Assembly (NCBI RefSeq): GCF_036226765.1
Contig: NZ_CP109017.1
Location: forward strand, 5,953,001 to 6,017,000
Direction: 5' to 3'
Origin: Streptomyces sp. NBC_00670
GTDB lineage: Bacteria; Actinomycetota; Actinomycetes; Streptomycetales; Streptomycetaceae
DNA: 64,000 nt
The stretch's first letter is position 1. Each line of letters begins with the position of its first letter. This document shows positions 24,805 through 33,567 of the stretch, piece after piece. Position numbers and translations under genes: made by a program. The notes under the pieces were generated by a model that saw nothing but the letters and a program-made list of their open reading frames with translations, did not search any database and was not told the origin of the DNA.

Positions 24805-25122
24805 GTCTCGTCGCCGCCGTTCTCGTCTCTCACAGCATGTCGGAAGTCTGTTCGCAACAGGGCGATTCCGGCCGCGACGGGCCATGGCCTGGTGCGTACG
24901 GGGCCGCGGTGCGGCGTCGCGCGTGAGCGGCCGGGTTGCCGACGGCCTCCGTTCATATGAATCTACAAGATGATGGTTGTGGCCAGCGAACTCCTTGGGG
25001 TTTTCCGTGACTGACCCCGACCCCCGTGGGGCGGTGTACTGGCCGCACCTCACGCGCACGGCACGCCGCCCCCGGCCGGAGCCGCCGCCTCCGGCCTGGC
25101 TCGAATCGAACAGGGAGCCGGT
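24805..25122. promoter_or_regulatory. Divergent control region, PucR gene and xanthine dehydrogenase operon
   Basis: This 318-base gap is not coding. It contains the palindrome CTGTT-CGC-AACAG at 24848-24860 and the perfect ten-base palindrome TTCATATGAA at 24952-24961, both A/T-rich islands in very GC-rich DNA. Either could be an operator for PucR or lie in one of the two promoters. No -10/-35 pair is clear enough to place. Confidence 0.5.
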
Positions 25123-26010
25123 ATGGAATTCCTGCGCCCCGCCCACTGGGACGAGGCGCTCGCCGCCAAGGCCGAGCACCCCGACGCCGTACCGCTCGCC
25201 GGCGGCACCGACGTGATGGTGGACCTCAACTTCGGCCGCCGCCGCCCCGAACGCCTCCTCGACCTCACCCGCGTACGCGAGCTGCACGAGTGGGAGACCG
25301 GCGCCGGGTCCGTACGCCTCGGCGCCTGCGTGCCGTACGCGACGATCATGGAGCGGCTGCGCCCCGTGCTGCCGGGCCTCGCCCTCGCCGCCCGCACGGT
25401 CGCCTCCCCGCAGATCCGCCACCGCGGCGGCGTCGGCGGCAACCTCGGCACCGCCTCCCCGGCCGGCGACGCCCACCCCGCGCTGCTCGCCGCGGGTGCC
25501 GAGGTCGAGGCCGCCTCCGTACGGGGAACCCGGCGCATCCCCGTCGACGACTTCTACACCGGCGTGAAACGCAACGCGCTCGCGCCCGACGAACTGATCC
25601 GCGCCGTCCACGTCCGCACCGCCGACGGACCCCAGCAGTACGCCAAGGTCGGCACCCGCAACGCCATGGTGATCGCGGTGTGCGCCTTCGGGCTCGCCCT
25701 GCACCCGGCCACCCGTACCGTCCGCACCGGCGTCGGCTCGGCCGCCCCGACGCCCGTACGCGCCGCGCCCGCCGAGGAGTTCCTGAACGGTGTCCTCGCG
25801 GAGGGCCGCCACTGGGACACCGGGCGGGCCGTCGCCCCGTCGGCCGCCGGGAAGTTCGCCGCGCTGTGCGCCGCCGCCTGTGACCCCATCGACGACGTGC
25901 GCTCCACCGCCCGCTACCGCCGCCACGCGGTCGGCGTCCTGGCCCGGCGCACGCTGACCTGGGCGTGGCAGGAGTACCGCGCCACCGCCTTCGCGGAGGG
26001 AGTCGCCTGA
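25123..26010 (+). CDS. Xanthine dehydrogenase-type FAD-binding subunit
   Basis: A 295-residue medium subunit of a molybdenum hydroxylase, equal to B. subtilis PucC. FAD-contact motifs are PLAGGTDVMV (23-32) and HRGGVGGNLGTASPAGD (about 102-118); the CO-dehydrogenase flavoprotein C-terminal domain closes the chain (KFAALCAAACDPIDDVRSTARYRRH). It takes electrons from the 2Fe-2S clusters to NAD or another acceptor. ATG 25123 has AGGGAG upstream. Its stop overlaps the next start by one base (TGATG). First gene of a four-gene operon. Confidence 0.93.
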   Translation: MEFLRPAHWDEALAAKAEHPDAVPLAGGTDVMVDLNFGRRRPERLLDLTRVRELHEWETGAGSVRLGACVPYATIMERLRPVLPGLALAARTVASPQIRHRGGVGGNLGTASPAGDAHPALLAAGAEVEAASVRGTRRIPVDDFYTGVKRNALAPDELIRAVHVRTADGPQQYAKVGTRNAMVIAVCAFGLALHPATRTVRTGVGSAAPTPVRAAPAEEFLNGVLAEGRHWDTGRAVAPSAAGKFAALCAAACDPIDDVRSTARYRRHAVGVLARRTLTWAWQEYRATAFAEGVA

Positions 26011-26483
26011 TGCGCGTCGGTCTCACCGTCAACGGACGCCCCCGGCGGGCCGACGACGTCTGGGAGGGCGAGTCCCTCCTCTACGTACTGCGCGAACGGC
26101 TCGGGCTGCCCGGCGCCAAGAACGCCTGCGAGCAGGGCGAGTGCGGCTCGTGCACGGTCCGGCTCGACGGCGTCCTCGTCTGCGCCTGCCTGGTCGCCGC
26201 CGGGCAGGCCGAGGGGTGCGAGGTCGACACCGTCGAAGGGCTCGCGGACGGCGCCGGACTCGCCCCCGTGCAGCGGGCGTTCCTCGACGCCGGGGCCGTC
26301 CAGTGCGGCTTCTGCACGCCCGGGCTGCTGGTCGCCGCCGACGAACTGCTGCGGCAGCGGCCCTGTCCCACCGACGAGGAGATCCGCGAGGCGCTGGCGG
26401 GCAACCTGTGCCGCTGCACCGGCTACGAGAAGATCATGGACGCGGTCCGGCTGGCGGCCGCCCGGCGCTCCGAGGAGGACTGA
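26010..26483 (+). CDS. Xanthine dehydrogenase-type 2Fe-2S subunit
   Basis: A 157-residue small subunit, equal to PucE. The plant-type ferredoxin cluster uses Cys40, Cys45, Cys48 and Cys60 (CEQGECGSC ... CACLV); the second, all-helical cluster uses Cys99, Cys102, Cys134 and Cys136 (QCGFCTPG ... CRCTGY). Both motifs are complete. The ATG at 26010 overlaps the stop of the FAD subunit, so the two are translated in step. It carries electrons from the Mo centre to FAD. Confidence 0.95.
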   Translation: MRVGLTVNGRPRRADDVWEGESLLYVLRERLGLPGAKNACEQGECGSCTVRLDGVLVCACLVAAGQAEGCEVDTVEGLADGAGLAPVQRAFLDAGAVQCGFCTPGLLVAADELLRQRPCPTDEEIREALAGNLCRCTGYEKIMDAVRLAAARRSEED

Positions 26484-26489
26484 TCCGCG

Positions 26490-28925
26490 ATGGCGACGAC
26501 CGGATCCCCGACGGCGACGACCGGCGCGCCCACCGGAAGGCGGGAGCCCGCCACCGCGACCGGCCTCCCCGTCACGACGACGCGGTCCACCCGCGGCGGC
26601 GTCGGCGAGTCCGTCCTCCGTCCCGACGGCATCCTCAAGGTCACCGGCGAGTTCGCCTACTCCTCCGACCTGTGGCACGAGGACATGCTCTGGGGCCGCA
26701 CCCTGCGCTCCCCGGTCGCCCACGCCGAGATCGTCGCCCTCGACCCCACCGACGCCCTCGCCGTCCCCGGCGTGCACGCCGTCCTCACCCACGAGGACCT
26801 GCCCACCGCCGTCCGCCACTACGGACTGGAGATCCCCGACACCCCCGTCCTCGCCCACGACCGCGTCCGCCACCACGGCGAACCCGTCGCGCTCGTCGCC
26901 GCCGACCATCCCGAGACCGCCCGCCGCGCGGCGGCCCTGATCAAGGTCGTCTACCGCGAACTCCCCGTCGTCACCGACGAGTCGAGCGCGCTCGCCCCCG
27001 GCGCGCCCGTCCTCCATCCCGGCCGCACCGACCGGCACGCCGCCCACGTCCCGCACCCCAACGTCCTGCACCGCCAGCCCGTCCGGCGCGGCGACGTCCC
27101 GGCGGCCCGGGAGCGCGCCGACGTGATCGTGACGGGCGAGTACGTCTTCGGCATGCAGGACCAGGCCTTCCTCGGCCCCGAGTCCGGGCTCGCCGTGCCC
27201 GCCGAGGACGGCGGCGTCGACCTGCACGTCGCCACCCAGTGGCTGCACGCCGACCGGCGGCAGATCGCCCCCGTGCTCGGCCTGCCCGAGGAACTGGTAC
27301 GGCTGACCCTGGCCGGGGTCGGCGGCGCCTTCGGCGGGCGCGAGGACCTGTCGATGCAGATCCACGCCTGTCTGCTGGCCCTGCGCACCGGACGCCCGGT
27401 CAAGATGGTCTACGACCGCTTCGAGTCCTTCTTCGGCCACGTCCACCGCCACCCCGCGCGACTGCGCTACGAACACGGCGCCACCCGCGACGGCAGGCTG
27501 ACCCACGTCAGCGCCCGGATCGTGCTCGACGGCGGCGCCTACGCGTCCACCTCCCCGGCGGTCGTCGGCAACGCGGCCTCGCTCGGCGTCGGTCCGTACG
27601 TCGTGGACGACGTGGACGTCGAGGCGCTCGCCCTCTACACCAACAACCCGCCCTGCGGCGCGATGCGCGGCTTCGGCGCCGTGCAGGCGTGCTTCGCCTA
27701 CGAGGCGCAGATGGACAAACTGGCCGCCGCACTCGGCCTGCACCCCGTCGAGTTGCGGCAGCGCAACGCCATGGCCGAGGGCGCGGTCCTGCCCACCGGG
27801 CAGCGCGTCGACTCCCCGGCGCCGGTCGCCGAACTGCTGCGCCGGGTCCGCGACCGCCCGCTGCCGCCCGCGCGCCAGTGGGAGACCACCGAGGGCGCGG
27901 ACGTACGGCAGCTGCCGGGCGGCCCGTCCAACACCACCCACGGCGAGGACGTCGTACGGGGCGTCGGCTACGCCGTCGGCATGAAGAACGTCGGCTTCTC
28001 CGAGGGCTTCGACGACCACTCCACGGCCAGGGTCCGCCTGGAGGTGACCGGCGGCGAACCCGTCGCCACCGTCCACACCGCGATGGCCGAGGTCGGCCAG
28101 GGCGGCGTCACCGTCCACGCGCAGATCGCCCGCACCGAGCTGGGCGTCGCCCGGGTGACGCTCGCCCCCGCCGACACCCGGGTGGGCAGCGCCGGTTCGA
28201 CCTCCGCCTCCCGGCAGACGTACGTCACCGGCGGCGCCGTGCGCCACGCCTGCGCGCTGGTCCGCGAGCGGGTGTTCGCGCTGGGCCGGCGCCGGTTCGG
28301 AGCCGACCGACCCGCCTGGCTCGACGAGGAGTTGCTGCTGGCGGACGGCAAGGTGGTCACCGCCGGGGGCGAGGTGCTCGGCGGGCTCGCGGACGTGCTC
28401 GGCGGGGAGGCGGTGGAGGTCGAACGCGAGTGGCGGCACCGCCCGACCGAGCCGTTCGACCGGCACACCGGGCAGGGCGACGGCCACGTCCAGTACGCGT
28501 TCGCCGCGCACCGGGCGGTGGTGGAGGTCGACACCGGACTGGGCCTGGTGAAGGTCGTCGAACTGGCCTGCGCGCAGGACGTCGGCAGGGCCGTCAACCC
28601 GCTCTCCGTCACCGGGCAGATCCAGGGCGGCTCGGCGCAGGGGCTCGGCATCGCGGTGATGGAGGAGATCGTGGTCGACCCGGAGACGGCCCGGGTGGGC
28701 AACCCGTCCTTCACGGACTACCTGATCCCGACCATCCTCGACACCCCGCCGATCCCCGTCGACCTGCTCGAACTGGCCGACCCGCACGCCCCGTACGGGC
28801 TGCGCGGCGCGGGCGAGGCCCCCACCCTGTCCTCGACCCCGGCCGTCCTCGCGGCGATCCGCGACGCGACGGGTCTGGCGCTGAACCGGGTACCGGTACG
28901 CCCGGAACACATCGCGCTGCGCTGA
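26490..28925 (+). CDS. Xanthine dehydrogenase-type molybdopterin-binding subunit
   Basis: An 811-residue large subunit, equal to PucD, holding the molybdenum cofactor. After an unordered Thr-rich first 35 residues come the aldehyde-oxidase a/b-hammerhead domain (about 45-150) and the Mo-binding domains, with GGAFGGRED, CGAMRGFGAVQACFAYE, the glutamine-bearing EVGQGGVTVHAQ loop and, near the C-terminus, GAGEAPTL with the catalytic glutamate. The active-site arginine pair of true xanthine dehydrogenases cannot be confirmed by eye, so another N-heterocycle or aldehyde substrate remains possible; the PucR neighbour favours hypoxanthine/xanthine. Six bases follow the previous stop. Confidence 0.93.
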   Translation: MATTGSPTATTGAPTGRREPATATGLPVTTTRSTRGGVGESVLRPDGILKVTGEFAYSSDLWHEDMLWGRTLRSPVAHAEIVALDPTDALAVPGVHAVLTHEDLPTAVRHYGLEIPDTPVLAHDRVRHHGEPVALVAADHPETARRAAALIKVVYRELPVVTDESSALAPGAPVLHPGRTDRHAAHVPHPNVLHRQPVRRGDVPAARERADVIVTGEYVFGMQDQAFLGPESGLAVPAEDGGVDLHVATQWLHADRRQIAPVLGLPEELVRLTLAGVGGAFGGREDLSMQIHACLLALRTGRPVKMVYDRFESFFGHVHRHPARLRYEHGATRDGRLTHVSARIVLDGGAYASTSPAVVGNAASLGVGPYVVDDVDVEALALYTNNPPCGAMRGFGAVQACFAYEAQMDKLAAALGLHPVELRQRNAMAEGAVLPTGQRVDSPAPVAELLRRVRDRPLPPARQWETTEGADVRQLPGGPSNTTHGEDVVRGVGYAVGMKNVGFSEGFDDHSTARVRLEVTGGEPVATVHTAMAEVGQGGVTVHAQIARTELGVARVTLAPADTRVGSAGSTSASRQTYVTGGAVRHACALVRERVFALGRRRFGADRPAWLDEELLLADGKVVTAGGEVLGGLADVLGGEAVEVEREWRHRPTEPFDRHTGQGDGHVQYAFAAHRAVVEVDTGLGLVKVVELACAQDVGRAVNPLSVTGQIQGGSAQGLGIAVMEEIVVDPETARVGNPSFTDYLIPTILDTPPIPVDLLELADPHAPYGLRGAGEAPTLSSTPAVLAAIRDATGLALNRVPVRPEHIALR

Positions 28926-28962
28926 GCCGCCGTGCGTGAAGCCGCGGGAGGAGCCCGAGAAG

Positions 28963-30096
28963 ATGCTGGACATCGCCGAGGAACTGCACCGGTGGTTCAC
29001 CGAGGGGCGCGAGATGGCGGTGGCCACCGTCGTCGCCGTCCACGGCAGCGCGCCGCGTGCGCCCGGCGCCGCCCTCGCGGTGGACTCCGCCGGCACGGTG
29101 ACCGGCTCGGTCTCCGGCGGCTGCGTCGAGGGCGCGGTGTACGACCTGTGCCGGCAGGCCCTCGCCGACGGCCGCCCCGTTCGCGAGCGGTTCGGTTACG
29201 ACGACGGCGACGACGCCGACGACGCCTTCGCGGTCGGCCTGACCTGCGGCGGCGTCCTCGACGTGCTGGTGGTGCCGGTGCGGGCGGGGGACCCGGTCCG
29301 GGAGGTGTACGAGGCCGCCGTCGCGGTCGCGGCGGCGGGCGATCCGGCGGCCCTGGCCCGCGTGGTGGTGGGCCCGGACCCGTACGACGGCCGGGCCCTG
29401 CTCGTCCGCCCCGACGGCACGCACACCGGCGGCCTCGGCGGCGACCCGGCCCTGGACCGCACGGTCGCGGCCGAGGCGCGCGCCTTCCTGGACGCGGGGC
29501 GGACCGGCACGCTGGAGGTGTCCCGCTGCGGGGCGCCGCTCACGGTGCTGGTCGAGACGTCCGTGCCGCCGCCCCGGCTGATCGTCTTCGGCGCGGTCGA
29601 CTTCACCGCCGCGCTGGTCCGGGCGGGCAGGCTCCTCGGCCACCACGTCACGGTGTGCGACGCCCGCCCCGTCTTCGCGACGCGTGCCCGCTTCCCCGAG
29701 GCGGACGAGGTCGTCGTCGACTGGCCGCACCGCTACCTGGACCGCACCCCGGTCGACACCCGCACGGCCCTGTGCGTGCTCACCCACGACGCCAAGTTCG
29801 ACGTCCCCCTGCTGCGCCGCGCCCTGCGCCTCCCGCTCGCGTACGTCGGCGCGATGGGCTCCCGGCGTACGCACGAGGACCGCGTGCGCCGGCTCCGCGA
29901 GGCGGGCGTGACGGAGGCGGAACTGTCCCGCCTGCGCTCCCCGATCGGCCTCGACCTGGGCGCGCACACCCCGGAGGAGACGGCGGTCTCCATCGCGGCG
30001 GAACTGGTGGCGGTACGGCGGGGCGGCACGGGGGTGCCGCTGACGGGGGCGGACGTTCCGATCCACCGCGGCATCACGCTTCCCGCCACCGGTTGA
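28963..30096 (+). CDS. XdhC/CoxI-family molybdenum-cofactor insertion protein
   Basis: A 377-residue factor of the XdhC type. In Rhodobacter capsulatus XdhC binds the molybdenum cofactor and helps its sulfuration and insertion into xanthine dehydrogenase. The XdhC/CoxI N-terminal domain (REMAVATVVAVHGSAPRAPG, GSVSGGCVEGAV, then GLTCGGVLDVLV) is followed by a Rossmann domain (PPRLIVFGAVDFTAALVRAG ... YVGAMGSRRTHEDR). ATG 28963 has GGGAGGAG at nine bases; a GTG at 28936 would carry this site inside the frame. Last gene of the operon, 37 bases behind the large subunit. The usual GxGHV of the Rossmann domain reads GAVDF here. Confidence 0.92.
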   Translation: MLDIAEELHRWFTEGREMAVATVVAVHGSAPRAPGAALAVDSAGTVTGSVSGGCVEGAVYDLCRQALADGRPVRERFGYDDGDDADDAFAVGLTCGGVLDVLVVPVRAGDPVREVYEAAVAVAAAGDPAALARVVVGPDPYDGRALLVRPDGTHTGGLGGDPALDRTVAAEARAFLDAGRTGTLEVSRCGAPLTVLVETSVPPPRLIVFGAVDFTAALVRAGRLLGHHVTVCDARPVFATRARFPEADEVVVDWPHRYLDRTPVDTRTALCVLTHDAKFDVPLLRRALRLPLAYVGAMGSRRTHEDRVRRLREAGVTEAELSRLRSPIGLDLGAHTPEETAVSIAAELVAVRRGGTGVPLTGADVPIHRGITLPATG

Positions 30097-30134
30097 CCCT
30101 GTCGGTGGACCCGGTCGCCGTAGGGCTTCGCGGC

Positions 30135-32339
30135 TCAGGCGGATGCGAGCGGGAAGGCGGTCAGGACGCCCTCGGCCTCGTTCCACACGACGAGGCGTCC
30201 GTTCGTCTCGGTGGCGTAGGACATCGAGGTGAGCGTGGCTGATAGGGGGGAGTCCGGGGAGAGGGTGAGGCGACCGCCGCGTACGGGGGTGCCGGTGCCG
30301 AAGGGGAAGGCGTAGAGCTGGAGCCCGGTGTCGTCGTCGGAGGCGACCGCGCGGACGGCGCCCTTGACCGAGTCCGGGAACAGCACCGCCTCGCTCGCGT
30401 CCCGGCGCAGCCGGTGCTGCCAGGCCACCTTGCCGGTGCTCAGGTCGAAGCCGGCGACCACGGTGTCGAAGCCGACGTCCAGGGTGCGGTCGTCGATCGT
30501 CCACGCCTTCACGAAGACGCCGTTCGCCGCGACCCCCTCGTACCGCTGCGGCCGGGCGGCCTCCCCGCGCACGTCCTGGATACGGAGTTGCCGCCAGGCT
30601 CCCTTGGTGCGGGAGAAGCAGAGCTCCTCGTTGCCCGCGTCCACGCCCTTCGGCACGGCGACCACGAGGGGGTGGAGATGGACCAGCCGGACGGAGAAGT
30701 CGGTGCCGTTCTGCTTCGTGGCGGGCGGGGCGTTCAGTGTGTCGAGGACCCGGCCGGTGGCGAGGTCCTGGGTGAGGATCACCGCGTCCGACGTGTCCGA
30801 GTCGTCCTCGTAGGACGCCATGAGCCGGCCGTCGGCGAGTTGTACGTGGTCCAGACGGCGTTCCCCGCCGTCGGCGGAGCGCTGGGTCCTTCCGGTCCAG
30901 AGGGTGCGTCCCGTGCGGGCGTCGAGTGCGACGGGGGCGGAGTACGTGCCGGTGACGACGGTGTTCTTCTCGATGCCGATGGCGGGCCGGTACGCGCCGG
31001 CCCGGTTCGGGTCCTGCGTCAGCGTCTTCTTCCAGAGCCGCTTGCCGGAGTCCAGGTCGACGGCGACGGCCTGGGTGCAGCCGCCCTGGTCGCCCATGCG
31101 GTACAGGACCGCGCCGATGCCCTTCGACGTGCTCGGGGAGACGGCACAGGCGTGCAGGCCGGGCTCGTTCCTGACGGTCCATGCGGGCTTGCCGGTGGCG
31201 AGGTCGTACCCGACGACGGTGCCGGCGTAGACGCCCGCGACGACGTGGTCGTCGGCCAGCGTGCCGAGGAGGGACGTCCCGTCCCCGCTCTTGGGGAGGG
31301 GAGTGGCCCAGGCGGACCTCCGCTCGCCGTCGATGCCGTAGGTGCGGGCGTGCGGGCTCTCGGCGGTGTCGGCGGTGGTGCCGTCGGAGCCGTCGAGGAG
31401 GCGGTCGAGGAGGCCGTTGTGGTGGGCCCAGTAGAGGCCGGTGCCGGCGGTCACGAGCAGTACCAGGGCGAGGGCGAGGACGCCCGTGAGCAGACCGCGG
31501 CCGCCGGAGCGGGCGGGGGCCGGGGGCTGTGGGGACCAGGGGGCGGGACCGTAGCCAGGGGCGGGTGCGGGTGCGGGCGGTGCAGGAGAGACGACCGGGG
31601 GTGCAGCGGCCGGGGGCTGCGACCCGCCCCGCATCCTCCGTGCCGCACCGTTCAGCAGCTTCACCGCGCCGAGGCTCACGAGCACGAGCGCCCCGCCGAC
31701 GACCTTCGGCAGCACGTCGTCGTTGCGGAAGAACATCATCGAGCCGACGACGACGAACACCCCGTACAGCGCCTGCCCCACGGTGGCGCCCGCCGGGACG
31801 ACACGGAGCAGTTGCGGGATGGTCGAGGCGGCGGCGAGGCCGAGCCCGAGGGGGAGGGCGGCGCCGAGTGTCAGCGCCGCGAAACCGAAGGAGTTGCCGT
31901 ACGCGCCCCAGTCGGCACCCATGACCAGCAGCCACCCGGCGGCACCGAGCCCGAACACCACGAGGAGCCCGTTGAGCCAGGCCGCGAGCGTGGCGGCCCG
32001 CCGGGCCACGGGCAGCTGCGCCACCGGCGACCGCCAGGCGTCCGGAGTGAGCGCCCGCAGACTCCGCCGCAGCCGCAGAACACGCGCGAAGGCCGCACCC
32101 CCGACCCCGAGGGCCACCAGCCCGACGAGCGCGAAGAGAAACCCGGTCGGCCGCCGCGTCACCCCGAAGTGCACCCCGCCGAAGGTGAACGGAATCCCGA
32201 GGAAGAGGGCGAGGACGAAGACCCGGTTGTGGCGGTGTATGCGCTGTACCAACAGGCGCACGTCACCCTGGGCGGCAGGCGCGGGCTGAGGCGGTGTGGG
32301 CGAGGAGCCCGGATGGCCGGAGGGCGGGCCCCACTGCAT
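30135..32339 (-). CDS. Membrane protein with outside PQQ-like beta-propeller
   Basis: A 734-residue protein. A Pro-rich start leads into about six membrane helices over residues 35-220 (VFVLALFLGIPFTFGG, TGFLFALVGLVALGVGG, GLLVVFGLGAAGWLLVM and others), then a Pro/Ala linker, one more helix near 290 (GVLALALVLLVTAGTGLYWA) and a large outside domain of repeated blades with the mark D-x-x-TGK-x-x-W (YDLATGKPAWTV, VDLDSGKRLWKK, LDARTGRTLWTG, FDLSTGKVAWQH). Such propellers usually bind protein or glycan. Start ATG 32339 has GGGGGA upstream; ATG 32351 is possible. It converges closely on xdhC without a clear terminator. Confidence 0.83.
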   Translation of the reverse strand: MQWGPPSGHPGSSPTPPQPAPAAQGDVRLLVQRIHRHNRVFVLALFLGIPFTFGGVHFGVTRRPTGFLFALVGLVALGVGGAAFARVLRLRRSLRALTPDAWRSPVAQLPVARRAATLAAWLNGLLVVFGLGAAGWLLVMGADWGAYGNSFGFAALTLGAALPLGLGLAAASTIPQLLRVVPAGATVGQALYGVFVVVGSMMFFRNDDVLPKVVGGALVLVSLGAVKLLNGAARRMRGGSQPPAAAPPVVSPAPPAPAPAPGYGPAPWSPQPPAPARSGGRGLLTGVLALALVLLVTAGTGLYWAHHNGLLDRLLDGSDGTTADTAESPHARTYGIDGERRSAWATPLPKSGDGTSLLGTLADDHVVAGVYAGTVVGYDLATGKPAWTVRNEPGLHACAVSPSTSKGIGAVLYRMGDQGGCTQAVAVDLDSGKRLWKKTLTQDPNRAGAYRPAIGIEKNTVVTGTYSAPVALDARTGRTLWTGRTQRSADGGERRLDHVQLADGRLMASYEDDSDTSDAVILTQDLATGRVLDTLNAPPATKQNGTDFSVRLVHLHPLVVAVPKGVDAGNEELCFSRTKGAWRQLRIQDVRGEAARPQRYEGVAANGVFVKAWTIDDRTLDVGFDTVVAGFDLSTGKVAWQHRLRRDASEAVLFPDSVKGAVRAVASDDDTGLQLYAFPFGTGTPVRGGRLTLSPDSPLSATLTSMSYATETNGRLVVWNEAEGVLTAFPLASA

Positions 32340-32529
32340 GGAATCCCCCATTCTGCGTGCTGTGCCAGTTCCATGCGGCGCCCCCCGGGGCCCGCCTCCC
32401 GGAATGCTAGGACGGCGAACCACCCCGGTAATCAGCCGCACGGAGTGCCCCGGCATACCGCGTGAGTTGACCCACGCCCCCGTCTACAACCAGCGCGGTA
32501 CGTCAGGGCCCCGCCGATTGCTCGGCATA

Positions 32530-32549
32530 CTGACCGCGCCGGCGGTCAG
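32530..32549 (-). terminator. Hairpin overlapping the GNAT stop codon
   Basis: CTGACCGC and GCGGTCAG make an 8-bp perfect stem with a GCCG loop. The stop codon of the minus-strand gene lies in the stem. Confidence 0.55.
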
Positions 32550-33061
32550 ACCCGTTCGAACGGCTCGGCGTACGTGAAGACGCCCCGCAGCGCGGGGTCG
32601 TGGGCGGTCAGGGGGCGGACCTGGAAGTACTCGCCCCACGAGGGGTCCGGCGCGGTGATGCCGTGGTCCGTGCTGGGGCGGAAACCGTAGCGGCCGTAGT
32701 ACGCCGGGCTGCCGAGGAGGGCGACGAAGGGCTCGCCCAGGACGTCCGCCGCCCCGAGCACGGTGTGGACGAGGGCGAGACCGACGCCGTGGCGCTGGTG
32801 GTCGGGGTGCACGCTGAGCGGGCCGAGGCCCAGGGCGGGGACGGTGCCGACACGGCCCCGGGTGCAGACCACGTGGCCCACCACCTCGCCCTTGTCGCCG
32901 AGCGCCACGAGCGACAGTTCCGGCAACCAGGCGTCGCAGGTGCGCAGCTCGTCGAGGAGCGTCACCTCCACCGGTACCACGGTCTCCGGTTTGGCGAAGG
33001 CCGCAGCGGTGACGGCATTCACGGCGGGAACATCGGCAGGCGTCTCGCGTCGGATCAGCAT
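32546..33061 (-). CDS. GNAT-family N-acetyltransferase
   Basis: A 171-residue acetyltransferase. The fold is clear: LIRRETPADVPAVNAVTAAAF at the start, the acetyl-CoA loop around LGPLSVHPDHQRHGVGLALV (motif A, with Q-R-H-G-V-G), and the C-terminal GSPAYYGRYGFRPSTDHGI. The last motif is common in the YhbS subfamily of uncharacterised acetyltransferases. The substrate is unknown. ATG 33061 is preferred over GTG 33067; neither has a clear ribosome site. Divergent from the AbiEii pair across 143 bases. Confidence 0.9.
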   Translation of the reverse strand: MLIRRETPADVPAVNAVTAAAFAKPETVVPVEVTLLDELRTCDAWLPELSLVALGDKGEVVGHVVCTRGRVGTVPALGLGPLSVHPDHQRHGVGLALVHTVLGAADVLGEPFVALLGSPAYYGRYGFRPSTDHGITAPDPSWGEYFQVRPLTAHDPALRGVFTYAEPFERV

Positions 33062-33204
33062 CGGCACAGTCTGAGCCGCGAGTAATGGCGCCGCAAAGGA
33101 TTTGCGGAGGTCTTGAGGGGTGCGGCGGAAGGGGGGAGAGCCCGGGCGCCACCGGGAGTTCCGTATCCGCCGTGCGACCGCCGCCCACCGGCGATACTGG
33201 ACGT

Positions 33205-33567
33205 ATGGATGCGACGATCACCGCCCCCCGCGCCGAGGTGCTGCGGGAGCGTTACCGACGTCGGCTGCCCGAACGCCTGCGGGACCTGGCCGGCCCCGTT
33301 GTGGGCGACGTCGACCTGCCGCTGCACATCGTCTGGTCCGGGCGGACGAGCTACAGCCTGGACCGCCCGAAGTCCCGCATGACGCTCTACCGCACCGTCC
33401 TCGCCGAGGGCCTGCGCGAGGACCTCGCGGCCTTCCTGCACCACCGGCTGCTGACCGAGCAGTGGCCCGTTCTGCGGCGCCTGGTCAGCCCCTACATCCG
33501 TGAGGTCTGGGAAAACGCCTTCCCCGAGCTGGCCCGCACCGCCGCAGCCGACGCGTCGGCCGCGTGA
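33205..33567 (+). CDS. Small partner protein of an AbiEii-like nucleotidyltransferase
   Basis: A 120-residue protein I do not recognise as a named family. It is charged and helical (VLRERYRRRLPERLRDLAG, then LREDLAAFLHHRLLTEQWPVLRRLV) with a short beta-rich part between (LPLHIVWSGRTSYSLD). Its stop overlaps the next start as GTGA, so it is made together with the AbiEii-like protein, as antitoxins are with toxins. It has no winged-helix domain of the AbiEi type that I can see. GATACT ends seven bases before the ATG and there is no ribosome site, so the transcript is probably leaderless. A role as antitoxin or accessory factor is inference from position. Confidence 0.72.
   Translation: MDATITAPRAEVLRERYRRRLPERLRDLAGPVVGDVDLPLHIVWSGRTSYSLDRPKSRMTLYRTVLAEGLREDLAAFLHHRLLTEQWPVLRRLVSPYIREVWENAFPELARTAAADASAA

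Noticed and set aside
24805..25926. Upstream extension of the PucR frame to 940 residues
   Set aside because: The PucR domain starts at 24804; the rest is antisense to the FAD subunit and low in complexity.
25914..29096. Open frame of over 1000 codons on the minus strand across the xanthine dehydrogenase genes
   Set aside because: It lies antisense to three clear genes, has no family resemblance and arises from the high-GC third positions of the true genes.
28711..31935. Very long Arg/Pro-rich frame opposite XdhC and overlapping the propeller gene
   Set aside because: Composition (Arg, Pro, His, Gly) is that of a shadow frame and no motif is found.
2660..32495. CTACAACCAGCG occurs near 2660 and near 32484
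   Set aside because: Two short matches of about a dozen bases, no shared setting; chance or a weak promoter likeness cannot be told apart.
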